From contig SJOL01009658.1 of assembly GCA_004794785.1 (NCBI GenBank), forward strand, positions 69,740 through 133,739: a DNA stretch of 64,000 nucleotides. Direction: 5' to 3'. This document shows positions 10,958 to 24,324 of the stretch, piece after piece. A program made the translations under genes and the position numbers. Each line of letters begins with the position of its first letter. Position 1 is the stretch's first letter. Origin of the DNA: Opisthorchis felineus (Eukaryota; Platyhelminthes; Trematoda; Opisthorchiida; Opisthorchiidae). The notes under the pieces are model-generated. The model was not told the origin of the DNA. It ran no database searches and saw only the letters and a program-made list of their open reading frames with translations.

Positions 10958-13900
10958 AATTGCTGTCGCCTAACAACCGGACTGTCAATCTAGTGGTTAT
11001 CAGTCGTTGTGTACTAGTCCTGTGTCGGATGAGGTTCGCAAAGGACGCCGGGTCTAGCTCACTGATGCCCGAAGATGATGCTCAGGTGTATTTAATTCAG
11101 TGGCTTTTGGAAGATCTGGGTACCTTGCTTTTAGCCGTTTTCCTTGAAGACACAGGAATTTTTTTACTATGGGTTCACACCCTTTATTTTCCCTTTTTAT
11201 TCCGACTTTCTTTCAGTGCTCCTGCACTGTTGTCTAAAATGATTGTGATGATGTGGATGATTATGTTGTTGATGAGTCATTCTACCTCCTGTCGAAATGA
11301 AAATCGAGCGCAGTGTTTGTTAGCCACTCGTTTTTGAAGTTGTGTCGAATCAATATCCAAAAGGCCTGAATCCTCTTTCAAAAGCCCAAGATGCAAGCTT
11401 CAGTTGCTGGAAATACTAAAAGGTCTGTTCTGCGTTTTATCAAACCCAATTTACCGGCTGAACTAAGGAAGCTGTATGGACCCTAACTTTTTTCTGAATG
11501 CGCAAGTTAAGTAATGGGGTTTGGTGACACCGTTTTAAACATGTTCTTGATATTCATAAGCCCATGACAAGATCATCATGTGCTGACTCTATGCCCTCTG
11601 TCGTAATTTCACTGTCGAGAAGGGACAGTGCACAAATCTTTTGATATCATTCTACTGTGATTTAATTGACTACATAATGGTTTAACCTGAGATGTGCTCA
11701 AAACTTCCAAGCCCGTTCTAGTATTCCCACAGAGGCTGTGGCAATTGCTAAGCCATTTGCAAGCCCGATTAGAAACAGGCACAGGTTGAGATTCAGGAGT
11801 TGGGCCCACGGTCCTAAGGTCAACAAACTATAATGGTGAGGTAAGCGGTCATTTGATCGGTCCCATTTCGTCCGGCTAATAATGTTCGATACAAGCAAAC
11901 AACTTTGTATACTTGTTTTCTCCACAAACCGATCAGCTTTTTATTTCAACATCAGTTCAAATTCCATATTATCAGGACTCATGCTGAGCGGTGGCTATAT
12001 AGAATACTGACATGCAAGCGGATGGGATAAAGGAGCAAAGCTTACCACTCAGCTAATAGTGCTTCTGACTTGTAACTACCCAGTTCTTGCTGACATCATA
12101 TTCAATAAACAAAGCCTATTGATAATGCTTTCTTTACATCTTTTTACCTTACAAACGTTGTTGTAGGCGGATAAAGGGCATCACTACTTCGCTCATCGGA
12201 AAACTGTCTTATCAGACGAGTACAAATTCCATGCCCATCATTCGAATGCATAAATATGGATAAAATTTATTCAGAATTAGAGGACGCATTCCGCAAAACT
12301 CTTGAATAGTTAGAATGATGTAAAAATGTTTGAGACAAACTAGACGCACCAGAAGTCTGCTTCGATTTTGAGCTTGTTTGGCAGCATTGTCGCAAACCTA
12401 GTGGGAATCAATTAAATTGCAGTCAGGTTTAATTAGGCCATTGCGGGGGTCACAATCCGCTTGAATAGCTGAATGATGAGCTTCCCATCCCGCTCGAAAG
12501 TTTCTGTTTACTACTTCTAATCAAACCTGATTTGTATGCGTCTGAGAAATCGAATCTGCGGGTCCGTTATTTCAGTTCTGAAGAGCATAAATCCCCCGAC
12601 ACACAAATTAGACTGCAATATAATATTTGAGTTTACTTGTGAAAGATGCCGATGATTGACAGAAAGCTGCATTAGTAGATTGGTTGTTTCGGCATTGTTA
12701 AATAAAGATGACAGGAAACAATTAACATATAGAAATTTATGGATTATTACGAGAATGTTTAGATTTTGGTCCGGAGCGTTACAAGCGCATCTGCGTGTAA
12801 GCAGAGTAAAATATAAACACTGAATTTGGGTCCTGTACGTGCTAAAGTTGGTCAACATTTATAGACTTCGAAACATGTTGACTTATGGCCTTCAGAATAG
12901 TCTTTAATTCAAGAGCATCACACTCATACCTGGCTTAAAGAATGGAGATTGTACCATGGAATGCGTTTATACTCTAATCTAAGGCTCACACCAGTCTGAA
13001 GTTCAACACGTCGGTAGCTTGAAATGAGCGTGGCACAATTTGTCAGTCTGTGGTGCTGCTTCGCCAGTTCTAACGAATAAAACAGAGTTCATCTAATGCG
13101 GTCATTGGTCCGGATGGCCTCAAAACCAGAAAAGCAGACATCTTCCAAAAAGTTTACCCAGCGATACAAACCAACGATGCTTTTTAGTGTTTTCCTTCGA
13201 ACAGAAAACCGGACAATTTAGTAATGGGAATTTGAAGGAATTTTTGTGCTTCGCTGGGTCACAGATTTTTTACAAACAACAAGATATAATGATGTAGTTA
13301 TGTGAAGCTAATATCCAGTGCCCACGTAGAGTTGCTAGTTTATTTTGCTGTCAACGATTAAAATTAATTACCAAAATGCTTAACTGCGAACGGCGGGCTG
13401 ACGGGGGACAACTGTTGAGCTACCGAACAAGAAAAAATTGAAATATTCACTGGAGTGGAAGTCAACACCGGGTCACGTTGTACACATCTGAGCGATTGAG
13501 AACGAAAGGTGCTGTTTCGTATATAAATGGAAGTTATCAATACTGCTGGTCAGCCACCGAAGGTGGGCTGTTAAATTCCAACCCAAAGGTTGGTTTGAAA
13601 TGCTCTTGTGATTTGGGGACTGCTGATGGTTTACGACAAGCAGTAAACAGCTACATGGTGCTTCTCAGTCTTTCAGAGTAGGCTGGATCTGCCAACATCG
13701 AAGTTACTTCAAAGGTGACATGAATTTTGTACTCCGCTATTCTGGGTTTAATCAGCACGAATTTTATGTTTTTATTGATGATAAGTATAAGCAATGGTGT
13801 GAACTTCTGCGATTATAAGTTTTTCCAGTGGTTGAACTGCACTAGTCGGTCAACTTCCCCACATTTATTTGATCAGATAGGTCATCGACGTCCCTTCATT

Positions 13901-14435
13901 GAGCTAAGCTGCATGTTGTCGCTGCTTGGTCCACAATATCCAAGCAAAGGTGCACTTAACTGAGTGGGCAAACCCATCAAGGGATGCACTTTCGTTTGTT
14001 GAAGAATTACCCTCATTTGCGAACAGCAATAGCAACAGCAAATCAAAGAACAGTTGAACAGTGAATTAATTCTTGAGCATTGTTAATCCTATAGCTATGA
14101 TCCGTTTGATCAGACCTTGTTGATAATTACAGTTACCAAACAATTTTAAGCACATATCATTTTGCTAGCTTGAGCTTAGTAAAAACAAGACGTTATGTGT
14201 ATGAATTCGAGGATAGATTTCCGTCCGTACGGATGGGAGATGCATGGAGCATTTTGTTAAATGCCCGTTTTTGACGCTCTTTTAACGCTTTGCCTTCTCA
14301 GATATATCAAATTTTGTCGAGTTTACCGGTTTTCTAATGCATCAACGGCTAGACCAGCCCGTATATGCTAAAAAACCGGCATGTTGGCCGTAAGACAGTT
14401 TTCTGATTTCATTAACATAGGGCCATCAAAATACT
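10958..14435. other. No recognised gene
   Basis: A 133-codon + strand ORF (10936-11337) is hydrophobic at its end, without recognisable motifs. The rest shows stops in all frames. Confidence 0.5.
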
Positions 14436-14762
14436 CTACTTAGGTGGATCAGCCAACCAAAATTTCTGAGCACGTAAACTCATCCTTCCAATATTTGGGG
14501 TACTGGGACCTAGTGACTCACACTCCTCGTGTAATTTTGTTGCTTGTGTTCTATCTGCCTGATACTTTTCATCGTTATAGGACAAGCCTTTATTCAAAAT
14601 GTTGTCTAATACGTCGTCAAGGGACTTTCTCTCTGAAAATCCTTCCTCGACGTTGGTCCGTATATGCGTTGTTCGAGTTGTGTTTGTCCCGTACATGCAC
14701 TGATTTGTGGAAACCAACGATGTAAGCAGAAAAACGCTCAAGATGCACAGTTGCATGGACAA
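14436..14762 (-). CDS. Small ORF with signal-peptide-like start
   Basis: A 108-codon ORF with a second Met at codon 3. The N-terminus (MSMQLCILSVFLLTSLVSTN) has a short polar start, a hydrophobic core and a Ser/Thr-rich cleavage-like region, as in a secretory signal peptide. Next come an N-glycosylation sequon (NTT), an acidic/basic middle (ERKSLDDVLDNILNK) and two further Cys. No transmembrane segment follows, so a small secreted protein is plausible; flukes secrete many lineage-specific ones. Length alone is within chance for this window, so only the signal-like start argues for reality. Confidence 0.25.
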   Translation of the reverse strand: MSMQLCILSVFLLTSLVSTNQCMYGTNTTRTTHIRTNVEEGFSERKSLDDVLDNILNKGLSYNDEKYQADRTQATKLHEECESLGPSTPNIGRMSLRAQKFWLADPPK

Positions 14763-15959
14763 ATTGAAGACGACAACCGTGAAGCATGGGATGACTGCAG
14801 CGACGATTATTCTGTGCAGATGAGATGCATATCTCTATTCACCGTCTATTTGTATGGGCTTCCCTAAGCCACACATTTTGTTCAATTCTGTACGGTGGTT
14901 TCGAAAGGTCACACCTGATGTGAAAAGGGCATTTTAAAGAAATTTCAAGTTGAAAACCACAGGTTCATCTTCTGCTTCAAAAGCTATTCATCTTATGTAA
15001 AATGCACTCTGAGTTTGAAAGAGACTGACAAGAGGATGGTTACGTTTTAGTGCCTTTAAACCTTCTACTTGATGGAAATTCCAATCAAAACAGTGACTGA
15101 GTTGTTGTTAAGAAAGGCTTTTCGCACCTATAAAGGAAACTATCCCTTTTCGTGCTTATATACCAAGGGCAGCTAAACATAGTGTTTAAAAATACCATGA
15201 CGTGAACCCATCTGTTGCTAAAATAGTTCGAATCCCGCTTTCCCCATCCATACCTACATTCTGCATGTTTCTGCTCAATTTGTAGAGCGCACGCTCCTAT
15301 CACTCTGGTTTAAACAGTCGTCCTTCTCTCCTGGCCCAGTTATTCTGGTGAGAAGTACAGGACTCGAGTTTGACTTTTATTGGAGCTCATCGGAGTGAAT
15401 ATTCTTTGCATGTGTATTTGTTTGTACTCGTCTGTACTTGCACGTATTTACCTGTTTTGTACTACTAACCAGCATCCTGCACCAAACTGATTAGCGCTGT
15501 TCATTGGTAGCTTTCCTTCCGGCCCTTTTATCGGTAACCGGTGTGTTAAAAAGTTTACGTCGGGTACGCAAATTTGCTATGTGCTGTTTGTCCAACAGGT
15601 TCGCCCAGTACAAAAAAGCGTTATTCTTCGCAAAACCAGTTAGCTTCCTCACTAATTCTGGTCACCCATTTATGTCCGGAAGTGTGTCAGTTCGCAATGT
15701 TGTCTGTTTTTCATGCTCCTGCGTTTCGATTCTACCCTACAGGTACTGCGGCCACCAATAGAAGTCTCCCGTATCTGAGGTCCACAAAAATTAGGCAAGT
15801 TGGTTTGCCAACTGCGATTTCGTCCTGTCAGTGAAGGCAGCTATTGATGAGAAGCCGAAACGCACTGTTCAGGTGTTTTATCTTGGTTGGAAATCACCGG
15901 CATTGTGCACCTCACAAAACTGAGTTCATTTCAGTTCTTCAACTCGCAAGTCGTGAACT
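14763..15959. other. No recognised gene
   Basis: Leads into the 3' end of the CR1 element; 15,840-15,960 may still be its 3' untranslated region. Confidence 0.45.
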
Positions 15960-17945
15960 CATATGTAGTGGTCGCAGCTGCTGCTGCTTCATTCAGCGAG
16001 GATAAGGAGGATAAGGGTATGACAGCCACGCGTTGGAGGCAATGGCCAAATCTGTGGATTGACGGTAAATGTTGCTGTTTGTCCAGTATGCCAGAGAGTG
16101 AGAGCTACACAGTGAAAGTGATTGCTTTAACGCAGGGTCACCACTGACGGTGTGACACAGCCATATCTCTCAGAGTCACCACCCATTGATTTGTTTCGTC
16201 CCGCGGTCCTCATTCTCGGCAAAAGCAGTAACCAACGCAATTCAGTCGCCTGGTAAGGACTTTCATGCTTAGTTGACAAGCCATGGACTGAGCACCTCTC
16301 TGCCATCTCCATCAGATACAGGGCTGGGCAGAGCAGGCTCTACGAAGTAAACTGTCCCCTCGCATGCAAAGTACATCGCCTAACAGCGCAACCTGTGGAG
16401 TGTTACTCTATCGAGGAAGTGTGAACTTTCCCGAAGACCATTTGGCGTGCCTCGGCATTACCGATCTCAGGTCCACACTAGACCCGGGCAACAGTCTGGG
16501 GTACCGATGGTCAAACACCGAGATCCTTCGAAGGTCCTGCACACACAACGGCCACATCTCTGATTCATGAAGTAGGACAATCGGACTGTGGCATTGTACA
16601 CCCTATCCTTGGCAGTCAAACTGATGCTACGTCAGCTCCACAGATGTCGTGGTTTGACAAAAGCTGTCCCGGCCTTCCTGATTCAAGAACTGACTTGTCA
16701 GATCTTCGGGTCATGTGTAGCTGCCCAGAGTGACAAATCTCGCTACCATATCGGTCGGTTCACCTACATGCATGATGTGTGCTTGTTCCCACCCAATGTT
16801 GCAGCGGTGCTTTATACTTTGAGGGTTCCAAGCATACCTTGTAATTGCCGTAGACCCATGCGCGTCTGTGGGAGGAGGCATTTAGGGTCTTCATACGAGA
16901 TATGAAGTTAGAAGTTACACCCCTCATCGCCAGACACCACCACAATTTGTGAAGATCAGCGGAGACAAAAGCAGACTTGAGATCGAGAAATACGACTGTT
17001 GGTCATCTGAAGGAGTGGCGTAGTCGCAGCACTTCTTGCAAAGTGATGAGATGGATGTAACCGGGTCAGAATGAAACCCAAATTGATTCTCGATACTCTG
17101 ACTCTCCCATGTTGGGTCAGCCTTTGTAGGATGGTACCAAAAGAGCCTTAGATGCTACAGTCACTAGAATGATGTGCAGGTAGTTTTAGCACGACGCTCT
17201 TGCATCCTTTTGGAATATGGGAACTACAGTCAAGGTGCTGCATTCTATTGGTATAATTGCGTCACTCCAGCTACTATGGAGTAAAGCCGTCAGTAAAGCC
17301 ACAAACGACTAACCACCCTCTTTGAAGAGCGCGAGATGCGAATCAGTTGGGCCAGGTTGTTTGTTCCGTTGAAGCAGTGAAATTGCACCCTGGAATTTGG
17401 TCAATGATGGCGGGCTGGTATCCGCGTCCCATTCGTGTTCTTTTAGTCTTTCCAGAGAAAAAATAAATAGATAGGTGCGCCCACACAATTCCGCGATTGA
17501 AATTCACTGGTGTACTTCAAAATGAAAGACAATCTTGTATCGAAACTGTCCACCGGTACCTGACGGCTATACCATCAGAGCATAAACTGACACAACACAC
17601 AAACCCCGTTTAGCACGCTGAGATGCACCAATGCTGACCGAAGCAGCCAACTTAACCGCGCAAATACGAATTCAGTTCAGTGTGGCGAGTTCAGCTCTGG
17701 AGCTAAGCGCAACTCCCACGCCCCAGATACCACTAACACTGCATCAAGATGACCGGACAACAGAAGAGTAAAGCGCTGGAAATGCGGGCTGGTCCCTAGC
17801 GGTGTGACGGGTATGGGCAAACCAGGCCATGTACGTGTCTCGTAGACACAACACACCTATCGAAAGACAGAACAAGGTCTGAGCAAGAGCTACCTGTTGC
17901 ACATTCGCCAAAGGTACGCACGTTGAAAGCCATAATGTGGAACAG
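15960..17945 (-). mobile_element. Decayed CR1/Jockey-type non-LTR retrotransposon
   Basis: Read on the minus strand and crossing frames, this shows in order: an APE-type endonuclease start (MAFNVRT, at 17933), a mid-endonuclease block (GVGVALSSRAELATLN, about 17,700) and the start of the reverse transcriptase (ENQFGF, 17,073-17,094). The RT motif A block FLDLKSAF is near 16,970-16,996 and carries the catalytic Asp; SADLHKLWWCLAMRGV follows in frame. Next is YGNYKV fused directly to LEPSKYK (about 16,840), so the roughly 90 residues that normally lie between them, including YADD, are deleted. Then come MWPLCVQDLRRISVFDHR (16,501-16,560) and a C-terminal LRWLLLLPRMRT block (about 16,230). Stops and frameshifts make it non-autonomous. 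Order and motifs fit the CR1 clade common in trematodes. Confidence 0.85.
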
Positions 17946-20091
17946 AGCTCTTGAATTTAGTAAGGGCTTAATTTTTATCTGTTTTATTGAACAGAAGCTT
18001 AGATACGGAGCACGTTAGGTGATTGACAGCTGAATGAGCCAAGAGAACTTGGCCAAGGGATGTGTGGGAAGTCAGCGAACTAGGAGCCGTAAGGGAGGAG
18101 GAGACTTCGCGGTTGCTCAGGCCGAAGAAAAGGTTTCAGTTGAGCTTGTACACCTTGGACATTTGACTCAAAATTCTAACTCACAAGGCAATGAGAGGAT
18201 GTAATGTTCTGTTCAGGAATCCTTCCCCTAGCAGCGGTTATCACGCTTTTCCTGGGAAATACTCTGTGAGCTAATTAGTCAACAGTCTGGTGATTGCAGC
18301 GCTGATGCCCGACTACCATGACAACGTGACAGCCCTAGGTGGGGCAAGGGACGTTTGTATTAGTTTAGTTTGGAAGGAACAAGGCTAATACCGCAAGTGA
18401 GATACTTATTCTGATACATAATATACAAAGCTGGTTTTGAGCGATAAGTTGTTGACTATCTGGCACACAGTTGGGTCTACCGCTACCATAGGAGAGTATA
18501 TGCATCGAATTCAGCACGTACGTGGTCAAATAGTTTTGCGTTGTATGTATCATAATGATTGGTGTATTGTTTGTCAGGTACCAGCAGACAGTCATGAGGT
18601 GCAATGATTGCAACCATTACAGTCAGGTAATGATTTTGCAGACTATATGTTTTTTTCCAGCCGGATAATCACCTGCTGAGCTGCACGGAAGGCACACTGC
18701 ATAGAACCAGAAGCTTGAATGTCCCATAATCCACACCGTGCTTTTAATGATTAGTTGAGGGAATTTCGATTGTTTACGATGGCTACCCAATCGGTTCCAA
18801 ACATTTCCCAATCGACTGAAAACTTCGATTAACTTTACGAGACCTGTTCTGGTATGCATGGCGACCTACAGCTGCTTCACCATGAACCCAGAGGACAGGA
18901 TATTTCCTTTCATATAACATAACTTCGGAAAAGTGTACACTTTTTGTCCAACATCTTTCCATCTAAGGACTACATTACTCGCATGTTTAATTGATTTTGC
19001 AGCAAAAACCAGCTTTGAGACACAACTTTTGACAAATCCGCCATGGTATCGATGCGTTTTCTTTGTCGTCGTAGTAACACACTACTGATATCCTTCTGGC
19101 TACAATCCGTGGTGAGTAGCCTCAGACAGAAATGACAGAAATGCCTCAAACTTGGGGTCATAACCATATAATCATGACAAAGGATGCTCAAACCGGAATC
19201 GTCCGTCTTATCCCTCGGCGCAATGCATATCAATAATTCAGAATCGCCAAGTGAAAGAAAAGTAAACTGGGTTTTCCGTTGCCATAGAATCCTATCGGAG
19301 AGTGGGTTGTGATAGGCAGGCAGGTGCACTCTAGGTAAAGTCGACCTGGTCCATTTTCGCCGACTAAGCAAATGATGTGATCGGCGTTGAAGGCAAAAGT
19401 AATCAACGCTTTTTGTGCTGAGTTATTTTCGATAGATGCAATAAGACTTGTCTAGACGGGACAAGCTACTCACGAGGTCTCTAAAAGCCCCAGTTTGCCT
19501 TTAATGAGCAGGCTAACTTGGATCAAGATCACCTACGGCCGTCAAATGTCGAGTGCTGGTAACGAATCTAGAAAGCATGTGAAGAAAAAATCACATTCTG
19601 CTAGGATTACTTGGGCTATTGTAATTTCATGGCATCTTGCTCAACTGACTACTAGCATTGTGTTATATATAGGAGATGGAAGTTGTCAGACAAACCGTCA
19701 CCGGAAGTTATTTGTGAAAATACCGGAATGATTGCCAGACGGATGTGGTGATTGTGGGAGGCAGAATAACAGATAAAGTCTCCCTAACTGCAATGCATAT
19801 CAGGTATTGACTTTGTTTCCACATAGCGCCTCTGCTTACAGGCTAACCAACCGCTAAATAGAATTTTCTTCAAGAATACGTGGTGACAATGCGCAATTGA
19901 GAAAGACATCAAGAATTTACATCCGAACCGCTGAGTCCGCCCCAAGAAGTCTTCTTCTTTCAGGCCACATGCACCACGGCTTCTCATTTCAATATCTGCC
20001 AAGTTCCCTTCTACTTGCTAAAAAAATACGTGAGCAGAAAGGCATGCTGTTATCGGTAGCTTTATCCTGATAGTGTTTTTTCTGCGTACAG
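17946..20091. other. No recognised gene
   Basis: 17,950-18,340 is relatively G+C-rich and may be the 5' untranslated region of the minus-strand CR1 copy. A 133-codon minus-strand ORF (18970-19371) has no recognisable features. A strong acceptor (tcttcttctttcag) near 19,960 with a donor at about 20,025 could mark one more small exon before 20092. Confidence 0.4.
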
Positions 20092-20181
20092 ATCTCAGAT
20101 TGACTCACCCAGTTCCTACCTCTTATCCCGATTTCACGTCTATTCCGGCGGCTAAACCGCACATAAGTGACCTGAAGCCAG
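20092..20181 (+). CDS. Candidate 90-nt exon, phase 1-1
   Basis: Acceptor ttttttctgcgtacag and donor CCAG|gtaagt bound a segment open in one frame only (two bases, 29 codons, one base). The peptide is Pro/Ser/Thr-rich (THPVPTSYPDF..., PAAKPHISDLKP). G+C is higher than in the flanks, and third positions often carry C or G. No family is recognised. Because it starts and ends in phase 1 it can be included or skipped without frame change. An upstream candidate ending at about 20025 (donor gtgagc) is also phase-compatible, but I regard that one as unproven. Confidence 0.38.
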
Positions 20182-23100
20182 GTAAGTCGCCAAATCCTAA
20201 TCGCCATATCTTTCTAGTATTGAGAGTGTTTTCGCCCGGTTTTACATTGACTAATCGCCACACTAACAATTTTTTCTCCCATATGTAGTACGATTAGAGT
20301 ATCTAGTGGAATTCTTTTGAAATAAATAGTAAGGGACGTCTGTACATAATACACGGACAGCTCGCTACACGTTTCGAGCTGTTTGAGGCCCATCAGGTTA
20401 AAGTATTCCCTGGATGCTGGGGGTAATCAAACCCTGACTTGAATAACCGTTTGACTGTAATTTTAGTTTAGAGCTTACTTACAACTGGAGACCCGTCATA
20501 ATCAATAGCCTACTAGGGTTCTTTCGTCCCACGCTACTTATTTCATTGCATACCTTCATCATCAAGCTACGGGGCAGCTTATGTGCTGCACATTATGCGA
20601 CATAACACCAAAGTGCTATTGATCCTACTGAAGCACCAGCTGCAGCAGTTTTATCATGCCTATAAAGTCAAACGTAAACTTCCAGAATGTTCCTTATTCA
20701 AGGATGCATTGTATATGAAACTGTTAACCAAACTTGCGGTGGCTGTTTTCATTTAGGCTTCGGTGCCATGCCGTAGGTGCAAGCGTTTTTGTTCCAGTAC
20801 TCGGAGCGTTTCCTCGTAAGGGAGATTTTCCTACCGTAGGGGAGCCAACAAACCAGAATACCTCTTCTAAGGTGTTTCTATGACGAATGTATCTTATAGT
20901 AGGAAGTGGTTCATTCATGATGCAAAATAGTAGAAACTGCCAAGCCAATAGTTAAAAGAAATGTTCTATTGATGGAAGCATACTTTACTAGGAAGTATGC
21001 ACTGAAAAGTGCTTTTGATAATATTTGCAGCTAATATGGGGCTCTTGTAATCTGGATCATCTTATTCATTCGAGGAGAGCACTCTACGATGATTTGAACT
21101 AAGGGTCGGCCATTCAAAATCAAGTGATTCGTTACGATGGACCACGTACGTTAGTCTACTCTTTGCTGATGACCATCGCAGATTCTTATTACAAAATAAT
21201 CAGAATTTGAGTTGTGGTAGGAAGATGTTTCCATCGACGGATAGCTTCTAATAATCGCTTATGTAGTGTATACCAGAAACTCAACTCGTTCCAGAAATGG
21301 AACCTTGCTGTGCGCTCTGCGCATCAGAAGTCTCATCAAAAGAGTGGACTGGGTAACAAGCGACATGTCGCACAATCTCTACGTGTAGACACGGAGTTTT
21401 TCGCCGTACATTCAGCTCTATCATATTCACTGGCAATCACTCAAATTAATATCGGAGGCTTTTGATTTCGGTGTCCTCAGAAAAGTTCAAATAGTAAACA
21501 ATCGGCAAAGCAATTCCACTGGTCTCCCTGATAATGATTCCATGTTTGGTGATAGTTTGGGCTACTTTGATGCGTGTTTGACGAAACTGAGAGAACCGTG
21601 TTTTCTACTCTGGAATGCTGAAGCCTTATTTACCGAAATTCTTTCCCATAGTTATGAGAAACTTTAAAAAGGCCCAAATGGACATGCTTAGTCCGCACAG
21701 TGAGTGATGCTTCATAGCCAGCCGGGCACAAGTCCATGCGAGACTAGATTCCGAACCAATGCAATATTTGTTGTATCACACGGTGTCTGAAAGTGAACCT
21801 CCAAGATATCCACCAAGTTTGCATATTAACTTATGCAATGTGGTGACCTCTCCCTTGTCACGCTCTCACTCTTGTCATTTGAATCAGTACTAACCACTGT
21901 TTTTGTGCAAACTAACTGATCTCGCATAGGAGCCACAAAACTAGATATATCATCGCAAACTGTATTGCAACAGTAAGGTAAAAGTTGGCAGTAATTTGGT
22001 GCTCTTGAAGTACCGAGTTCTCGTGTCCCAGCTCCGTTGTCTCCGGCGTATATTGCTTTAGCTTAAGCTCAATTATTTGATGCGGCAAATAAAAGTGTGA
22101 TCATGAACTGCCAGCTTGCTTTGTGATATTGCGTCTAGATAAAGTTCGGGATGCCAGCCGTTTGAGGTGAGAATGGATTGCTAAATCCGGACCCCCAGGT
22201 AAGTGAATTAATAGTGCAAGGTACAGAAATTGTAGCCCTTTTGATTCTGAAGACTTCTGTAAATTAAAAAGGGGATAGCGGCGGAAAACTTCCCATAGCA
22301 AGGGAGTTGTCTTGTCCCTATGCAAGATGTTGTCATGAATGGAATAGTGTATTCGATTTGAAAAAGACTGACTCGCATGTGCGATAATTTAGAGTACGTG
22401 AATGAAAACCTGGTGACCACCACAGTGGCGGTACTTCGGCTGTCCAGCCATACTAACACTATCAGAAAGGATCTGATATGATTCTAGAAAGTTTTCGCGT
22501 TGTTTTGGAAAAATTTCTCTACACTATTTTTCTTTTGGGTAAACTGACTACGTTTCTGAGAAAAATGGAAAGGTATTATAATTATTCCACCTACCAAACT
22601 GCTTTGCCTGTTCTGTCTCCGATGACAGCGTAACCACAGCGTAACGGTTTGTTTCGACGGACTAAACTATGTGTTCAGCGAACATTGTTTCTCAGCCTGA
22701 TGCCGCATATTTTGCGCAGCACGACAGTCGGCAAAGTTTCTCAAAAAGTGGAGAAAATTCAGACTATTTTAGTGTCGAATGTTTATCAGCTTTTGCAATG
22801 ATCTTTGTCACTCGAAATACCGCGAGTGAACTAAAATAAAGCAAACTCAATCATGGCTAACCTCAGGTATCTATAAATATCGCTTGCTAATGGACAATAG
22901 ATTAGATAAACCTCTTTGTTTGGCCATCTGCCATGTGTCCAAACAGTGTCTAGTTTCTGCAGAACACTCATGCTGCCATTCACTCGTTAAAAATTGAGTA
23001 ACCCAGTTTTGTCTAAAATGCGATGCTGGTGTTGTCTGGCGGCTGAAAACAGAAACGAATGACTATGATTTTCGATATATTATTCGATAATGCTGTCAGG

Positions 23101-24113
23101 CTTCTTGGCTCCAATTCAATGCCGAACATGAGAATGACTAATCCTTTCGTGCGCGCAGATGATAGTTCACCGGGGGATCAGAATTTGGTTTAACTGGTAC
23201 GCTACGGTTAACGTCCCACGAATATGTGACACGTACGTTGCTTTCTCTACGAAGAGCTGTCACAGGAGAAAATTAGCTTCACGGGAACCTAGATAAAGGG
23301 GGCATATTGGAGTCTATTCTCTTCACAAGAATTATTTGGTTGTGGCCTGGGGAACAACACATCGACCGTAATTTTAGACTGGGAGAAAAGACCTAGCCGC
23401 CATCTCCGGTAAGCAGGTAATTGGGATATGTCACAACCGTTCAGTGAACTCATCTTTATTCCAAATGCGGTCCTCATGTTCGGCCAGAACTTGACACTTC
23501 AGTTTTGGTTTATCTAGACAAGCTGATAGAAATTCGAGTGGATCAATTTCGATGCTATTAATCACGCATGTGACGACCCGTTGTATGTGTTAATCCGGAC
23601 ACCAAAAGATGTCTTGTGTGCGCGAGTAAGACGTCCATCAGCGCACCACTAGTGCTGTGTTACCTTGAGAACAATCTTAACTTGTGGAAGCAAAACGATC
23701 TCCACGTTGGTTTCAGGCTCTCCAAGGAAAAAACTGAAGTGGACTGATAAAAGAACTTAAAAATCAACGCAACTTATGAACACATAGATGACCATTGAAA
23801 GGCATTCCATTCAGAAGGACTACGGACATTCTATGAGGTTGTCTCAGGAAGCCGGAAAATTTGGCTCGAAGTTTTACAGTATGATCAGTGCTATAGAACA
23901 GGAGCGAAAATTTCTAATTAAATCGTCTGAAAAACCACAGAGGTGCAGATAATAGGAGCAAAAGCAACCAAAATCGTGTAATAAGCGAGAAGTGAAGATA
24001 ATAATCATGGATGCATATCCGATGAGGGGTGTTGAAAAACGTTTCGCGTGAAATCTTGTTAACAAACGCTGGAGCAAATTAGAGAAACTCCTAGGAATAT
24101 CACACTACTCATA
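20182..24113. other. Intronic or intergenic, nothing recognised
   Basis: No frame or motif stands out. 23,570-23,650 has a short protein-like run of unknown kind. Confidence 0.5.
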
Positions 24114-24143
24114 AGGTTGCTGAAAATTCTCCGACAGCAACCT
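24114..24143. repeat. Hairpin next to repeat copy 2
   Basis: AGGTTGCTG and CAGCAACCT are perfect 9-bp arms around a 12-nt loop. It has no U-run and no equivalent beside copy 1. Confidence 0.6.
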
Positions 24144-24150
24144 AATGATC

Positions 24151-24324
24151 AGTGTATTACTTCCATACATGTATCGCGATATCTCAAATGTCGTACGAAC
24201 TGAAACATGAGGCGGCCTGGTGCATCGCATTCAGTTGCTTAAAAACATCATAAACGAGAGATTCAGCTGGGTTCCAGGTACGTTCCCGTCAAAACCATAT
24301 CGGCATGCAAATGAGTGCGTTTCT
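24151..24324 (+). repeat. 174-bp interspersed repeat, copy 2
   Basis: Direct-orientation partner of 5522-5695. The donor-like gtaagt in copy 1 (5650) is gtacgt here. The repeat starts 8 bp downstream of a 9-bp-stem hairpin (24114-24143). Confidence 0.85.

Noticed and set aside
10936..11337. 133-codon + strand ORF as a membrane protein
   Set aside because: Hydrophobicity comes from T-rich sequence; there is no recognisable motif.
18970..19371. 133-codon minus-strand ORF as a gene
   Set aside because: Length is close to the chance maximum for this window, with no domain, signal peptide or splice context.
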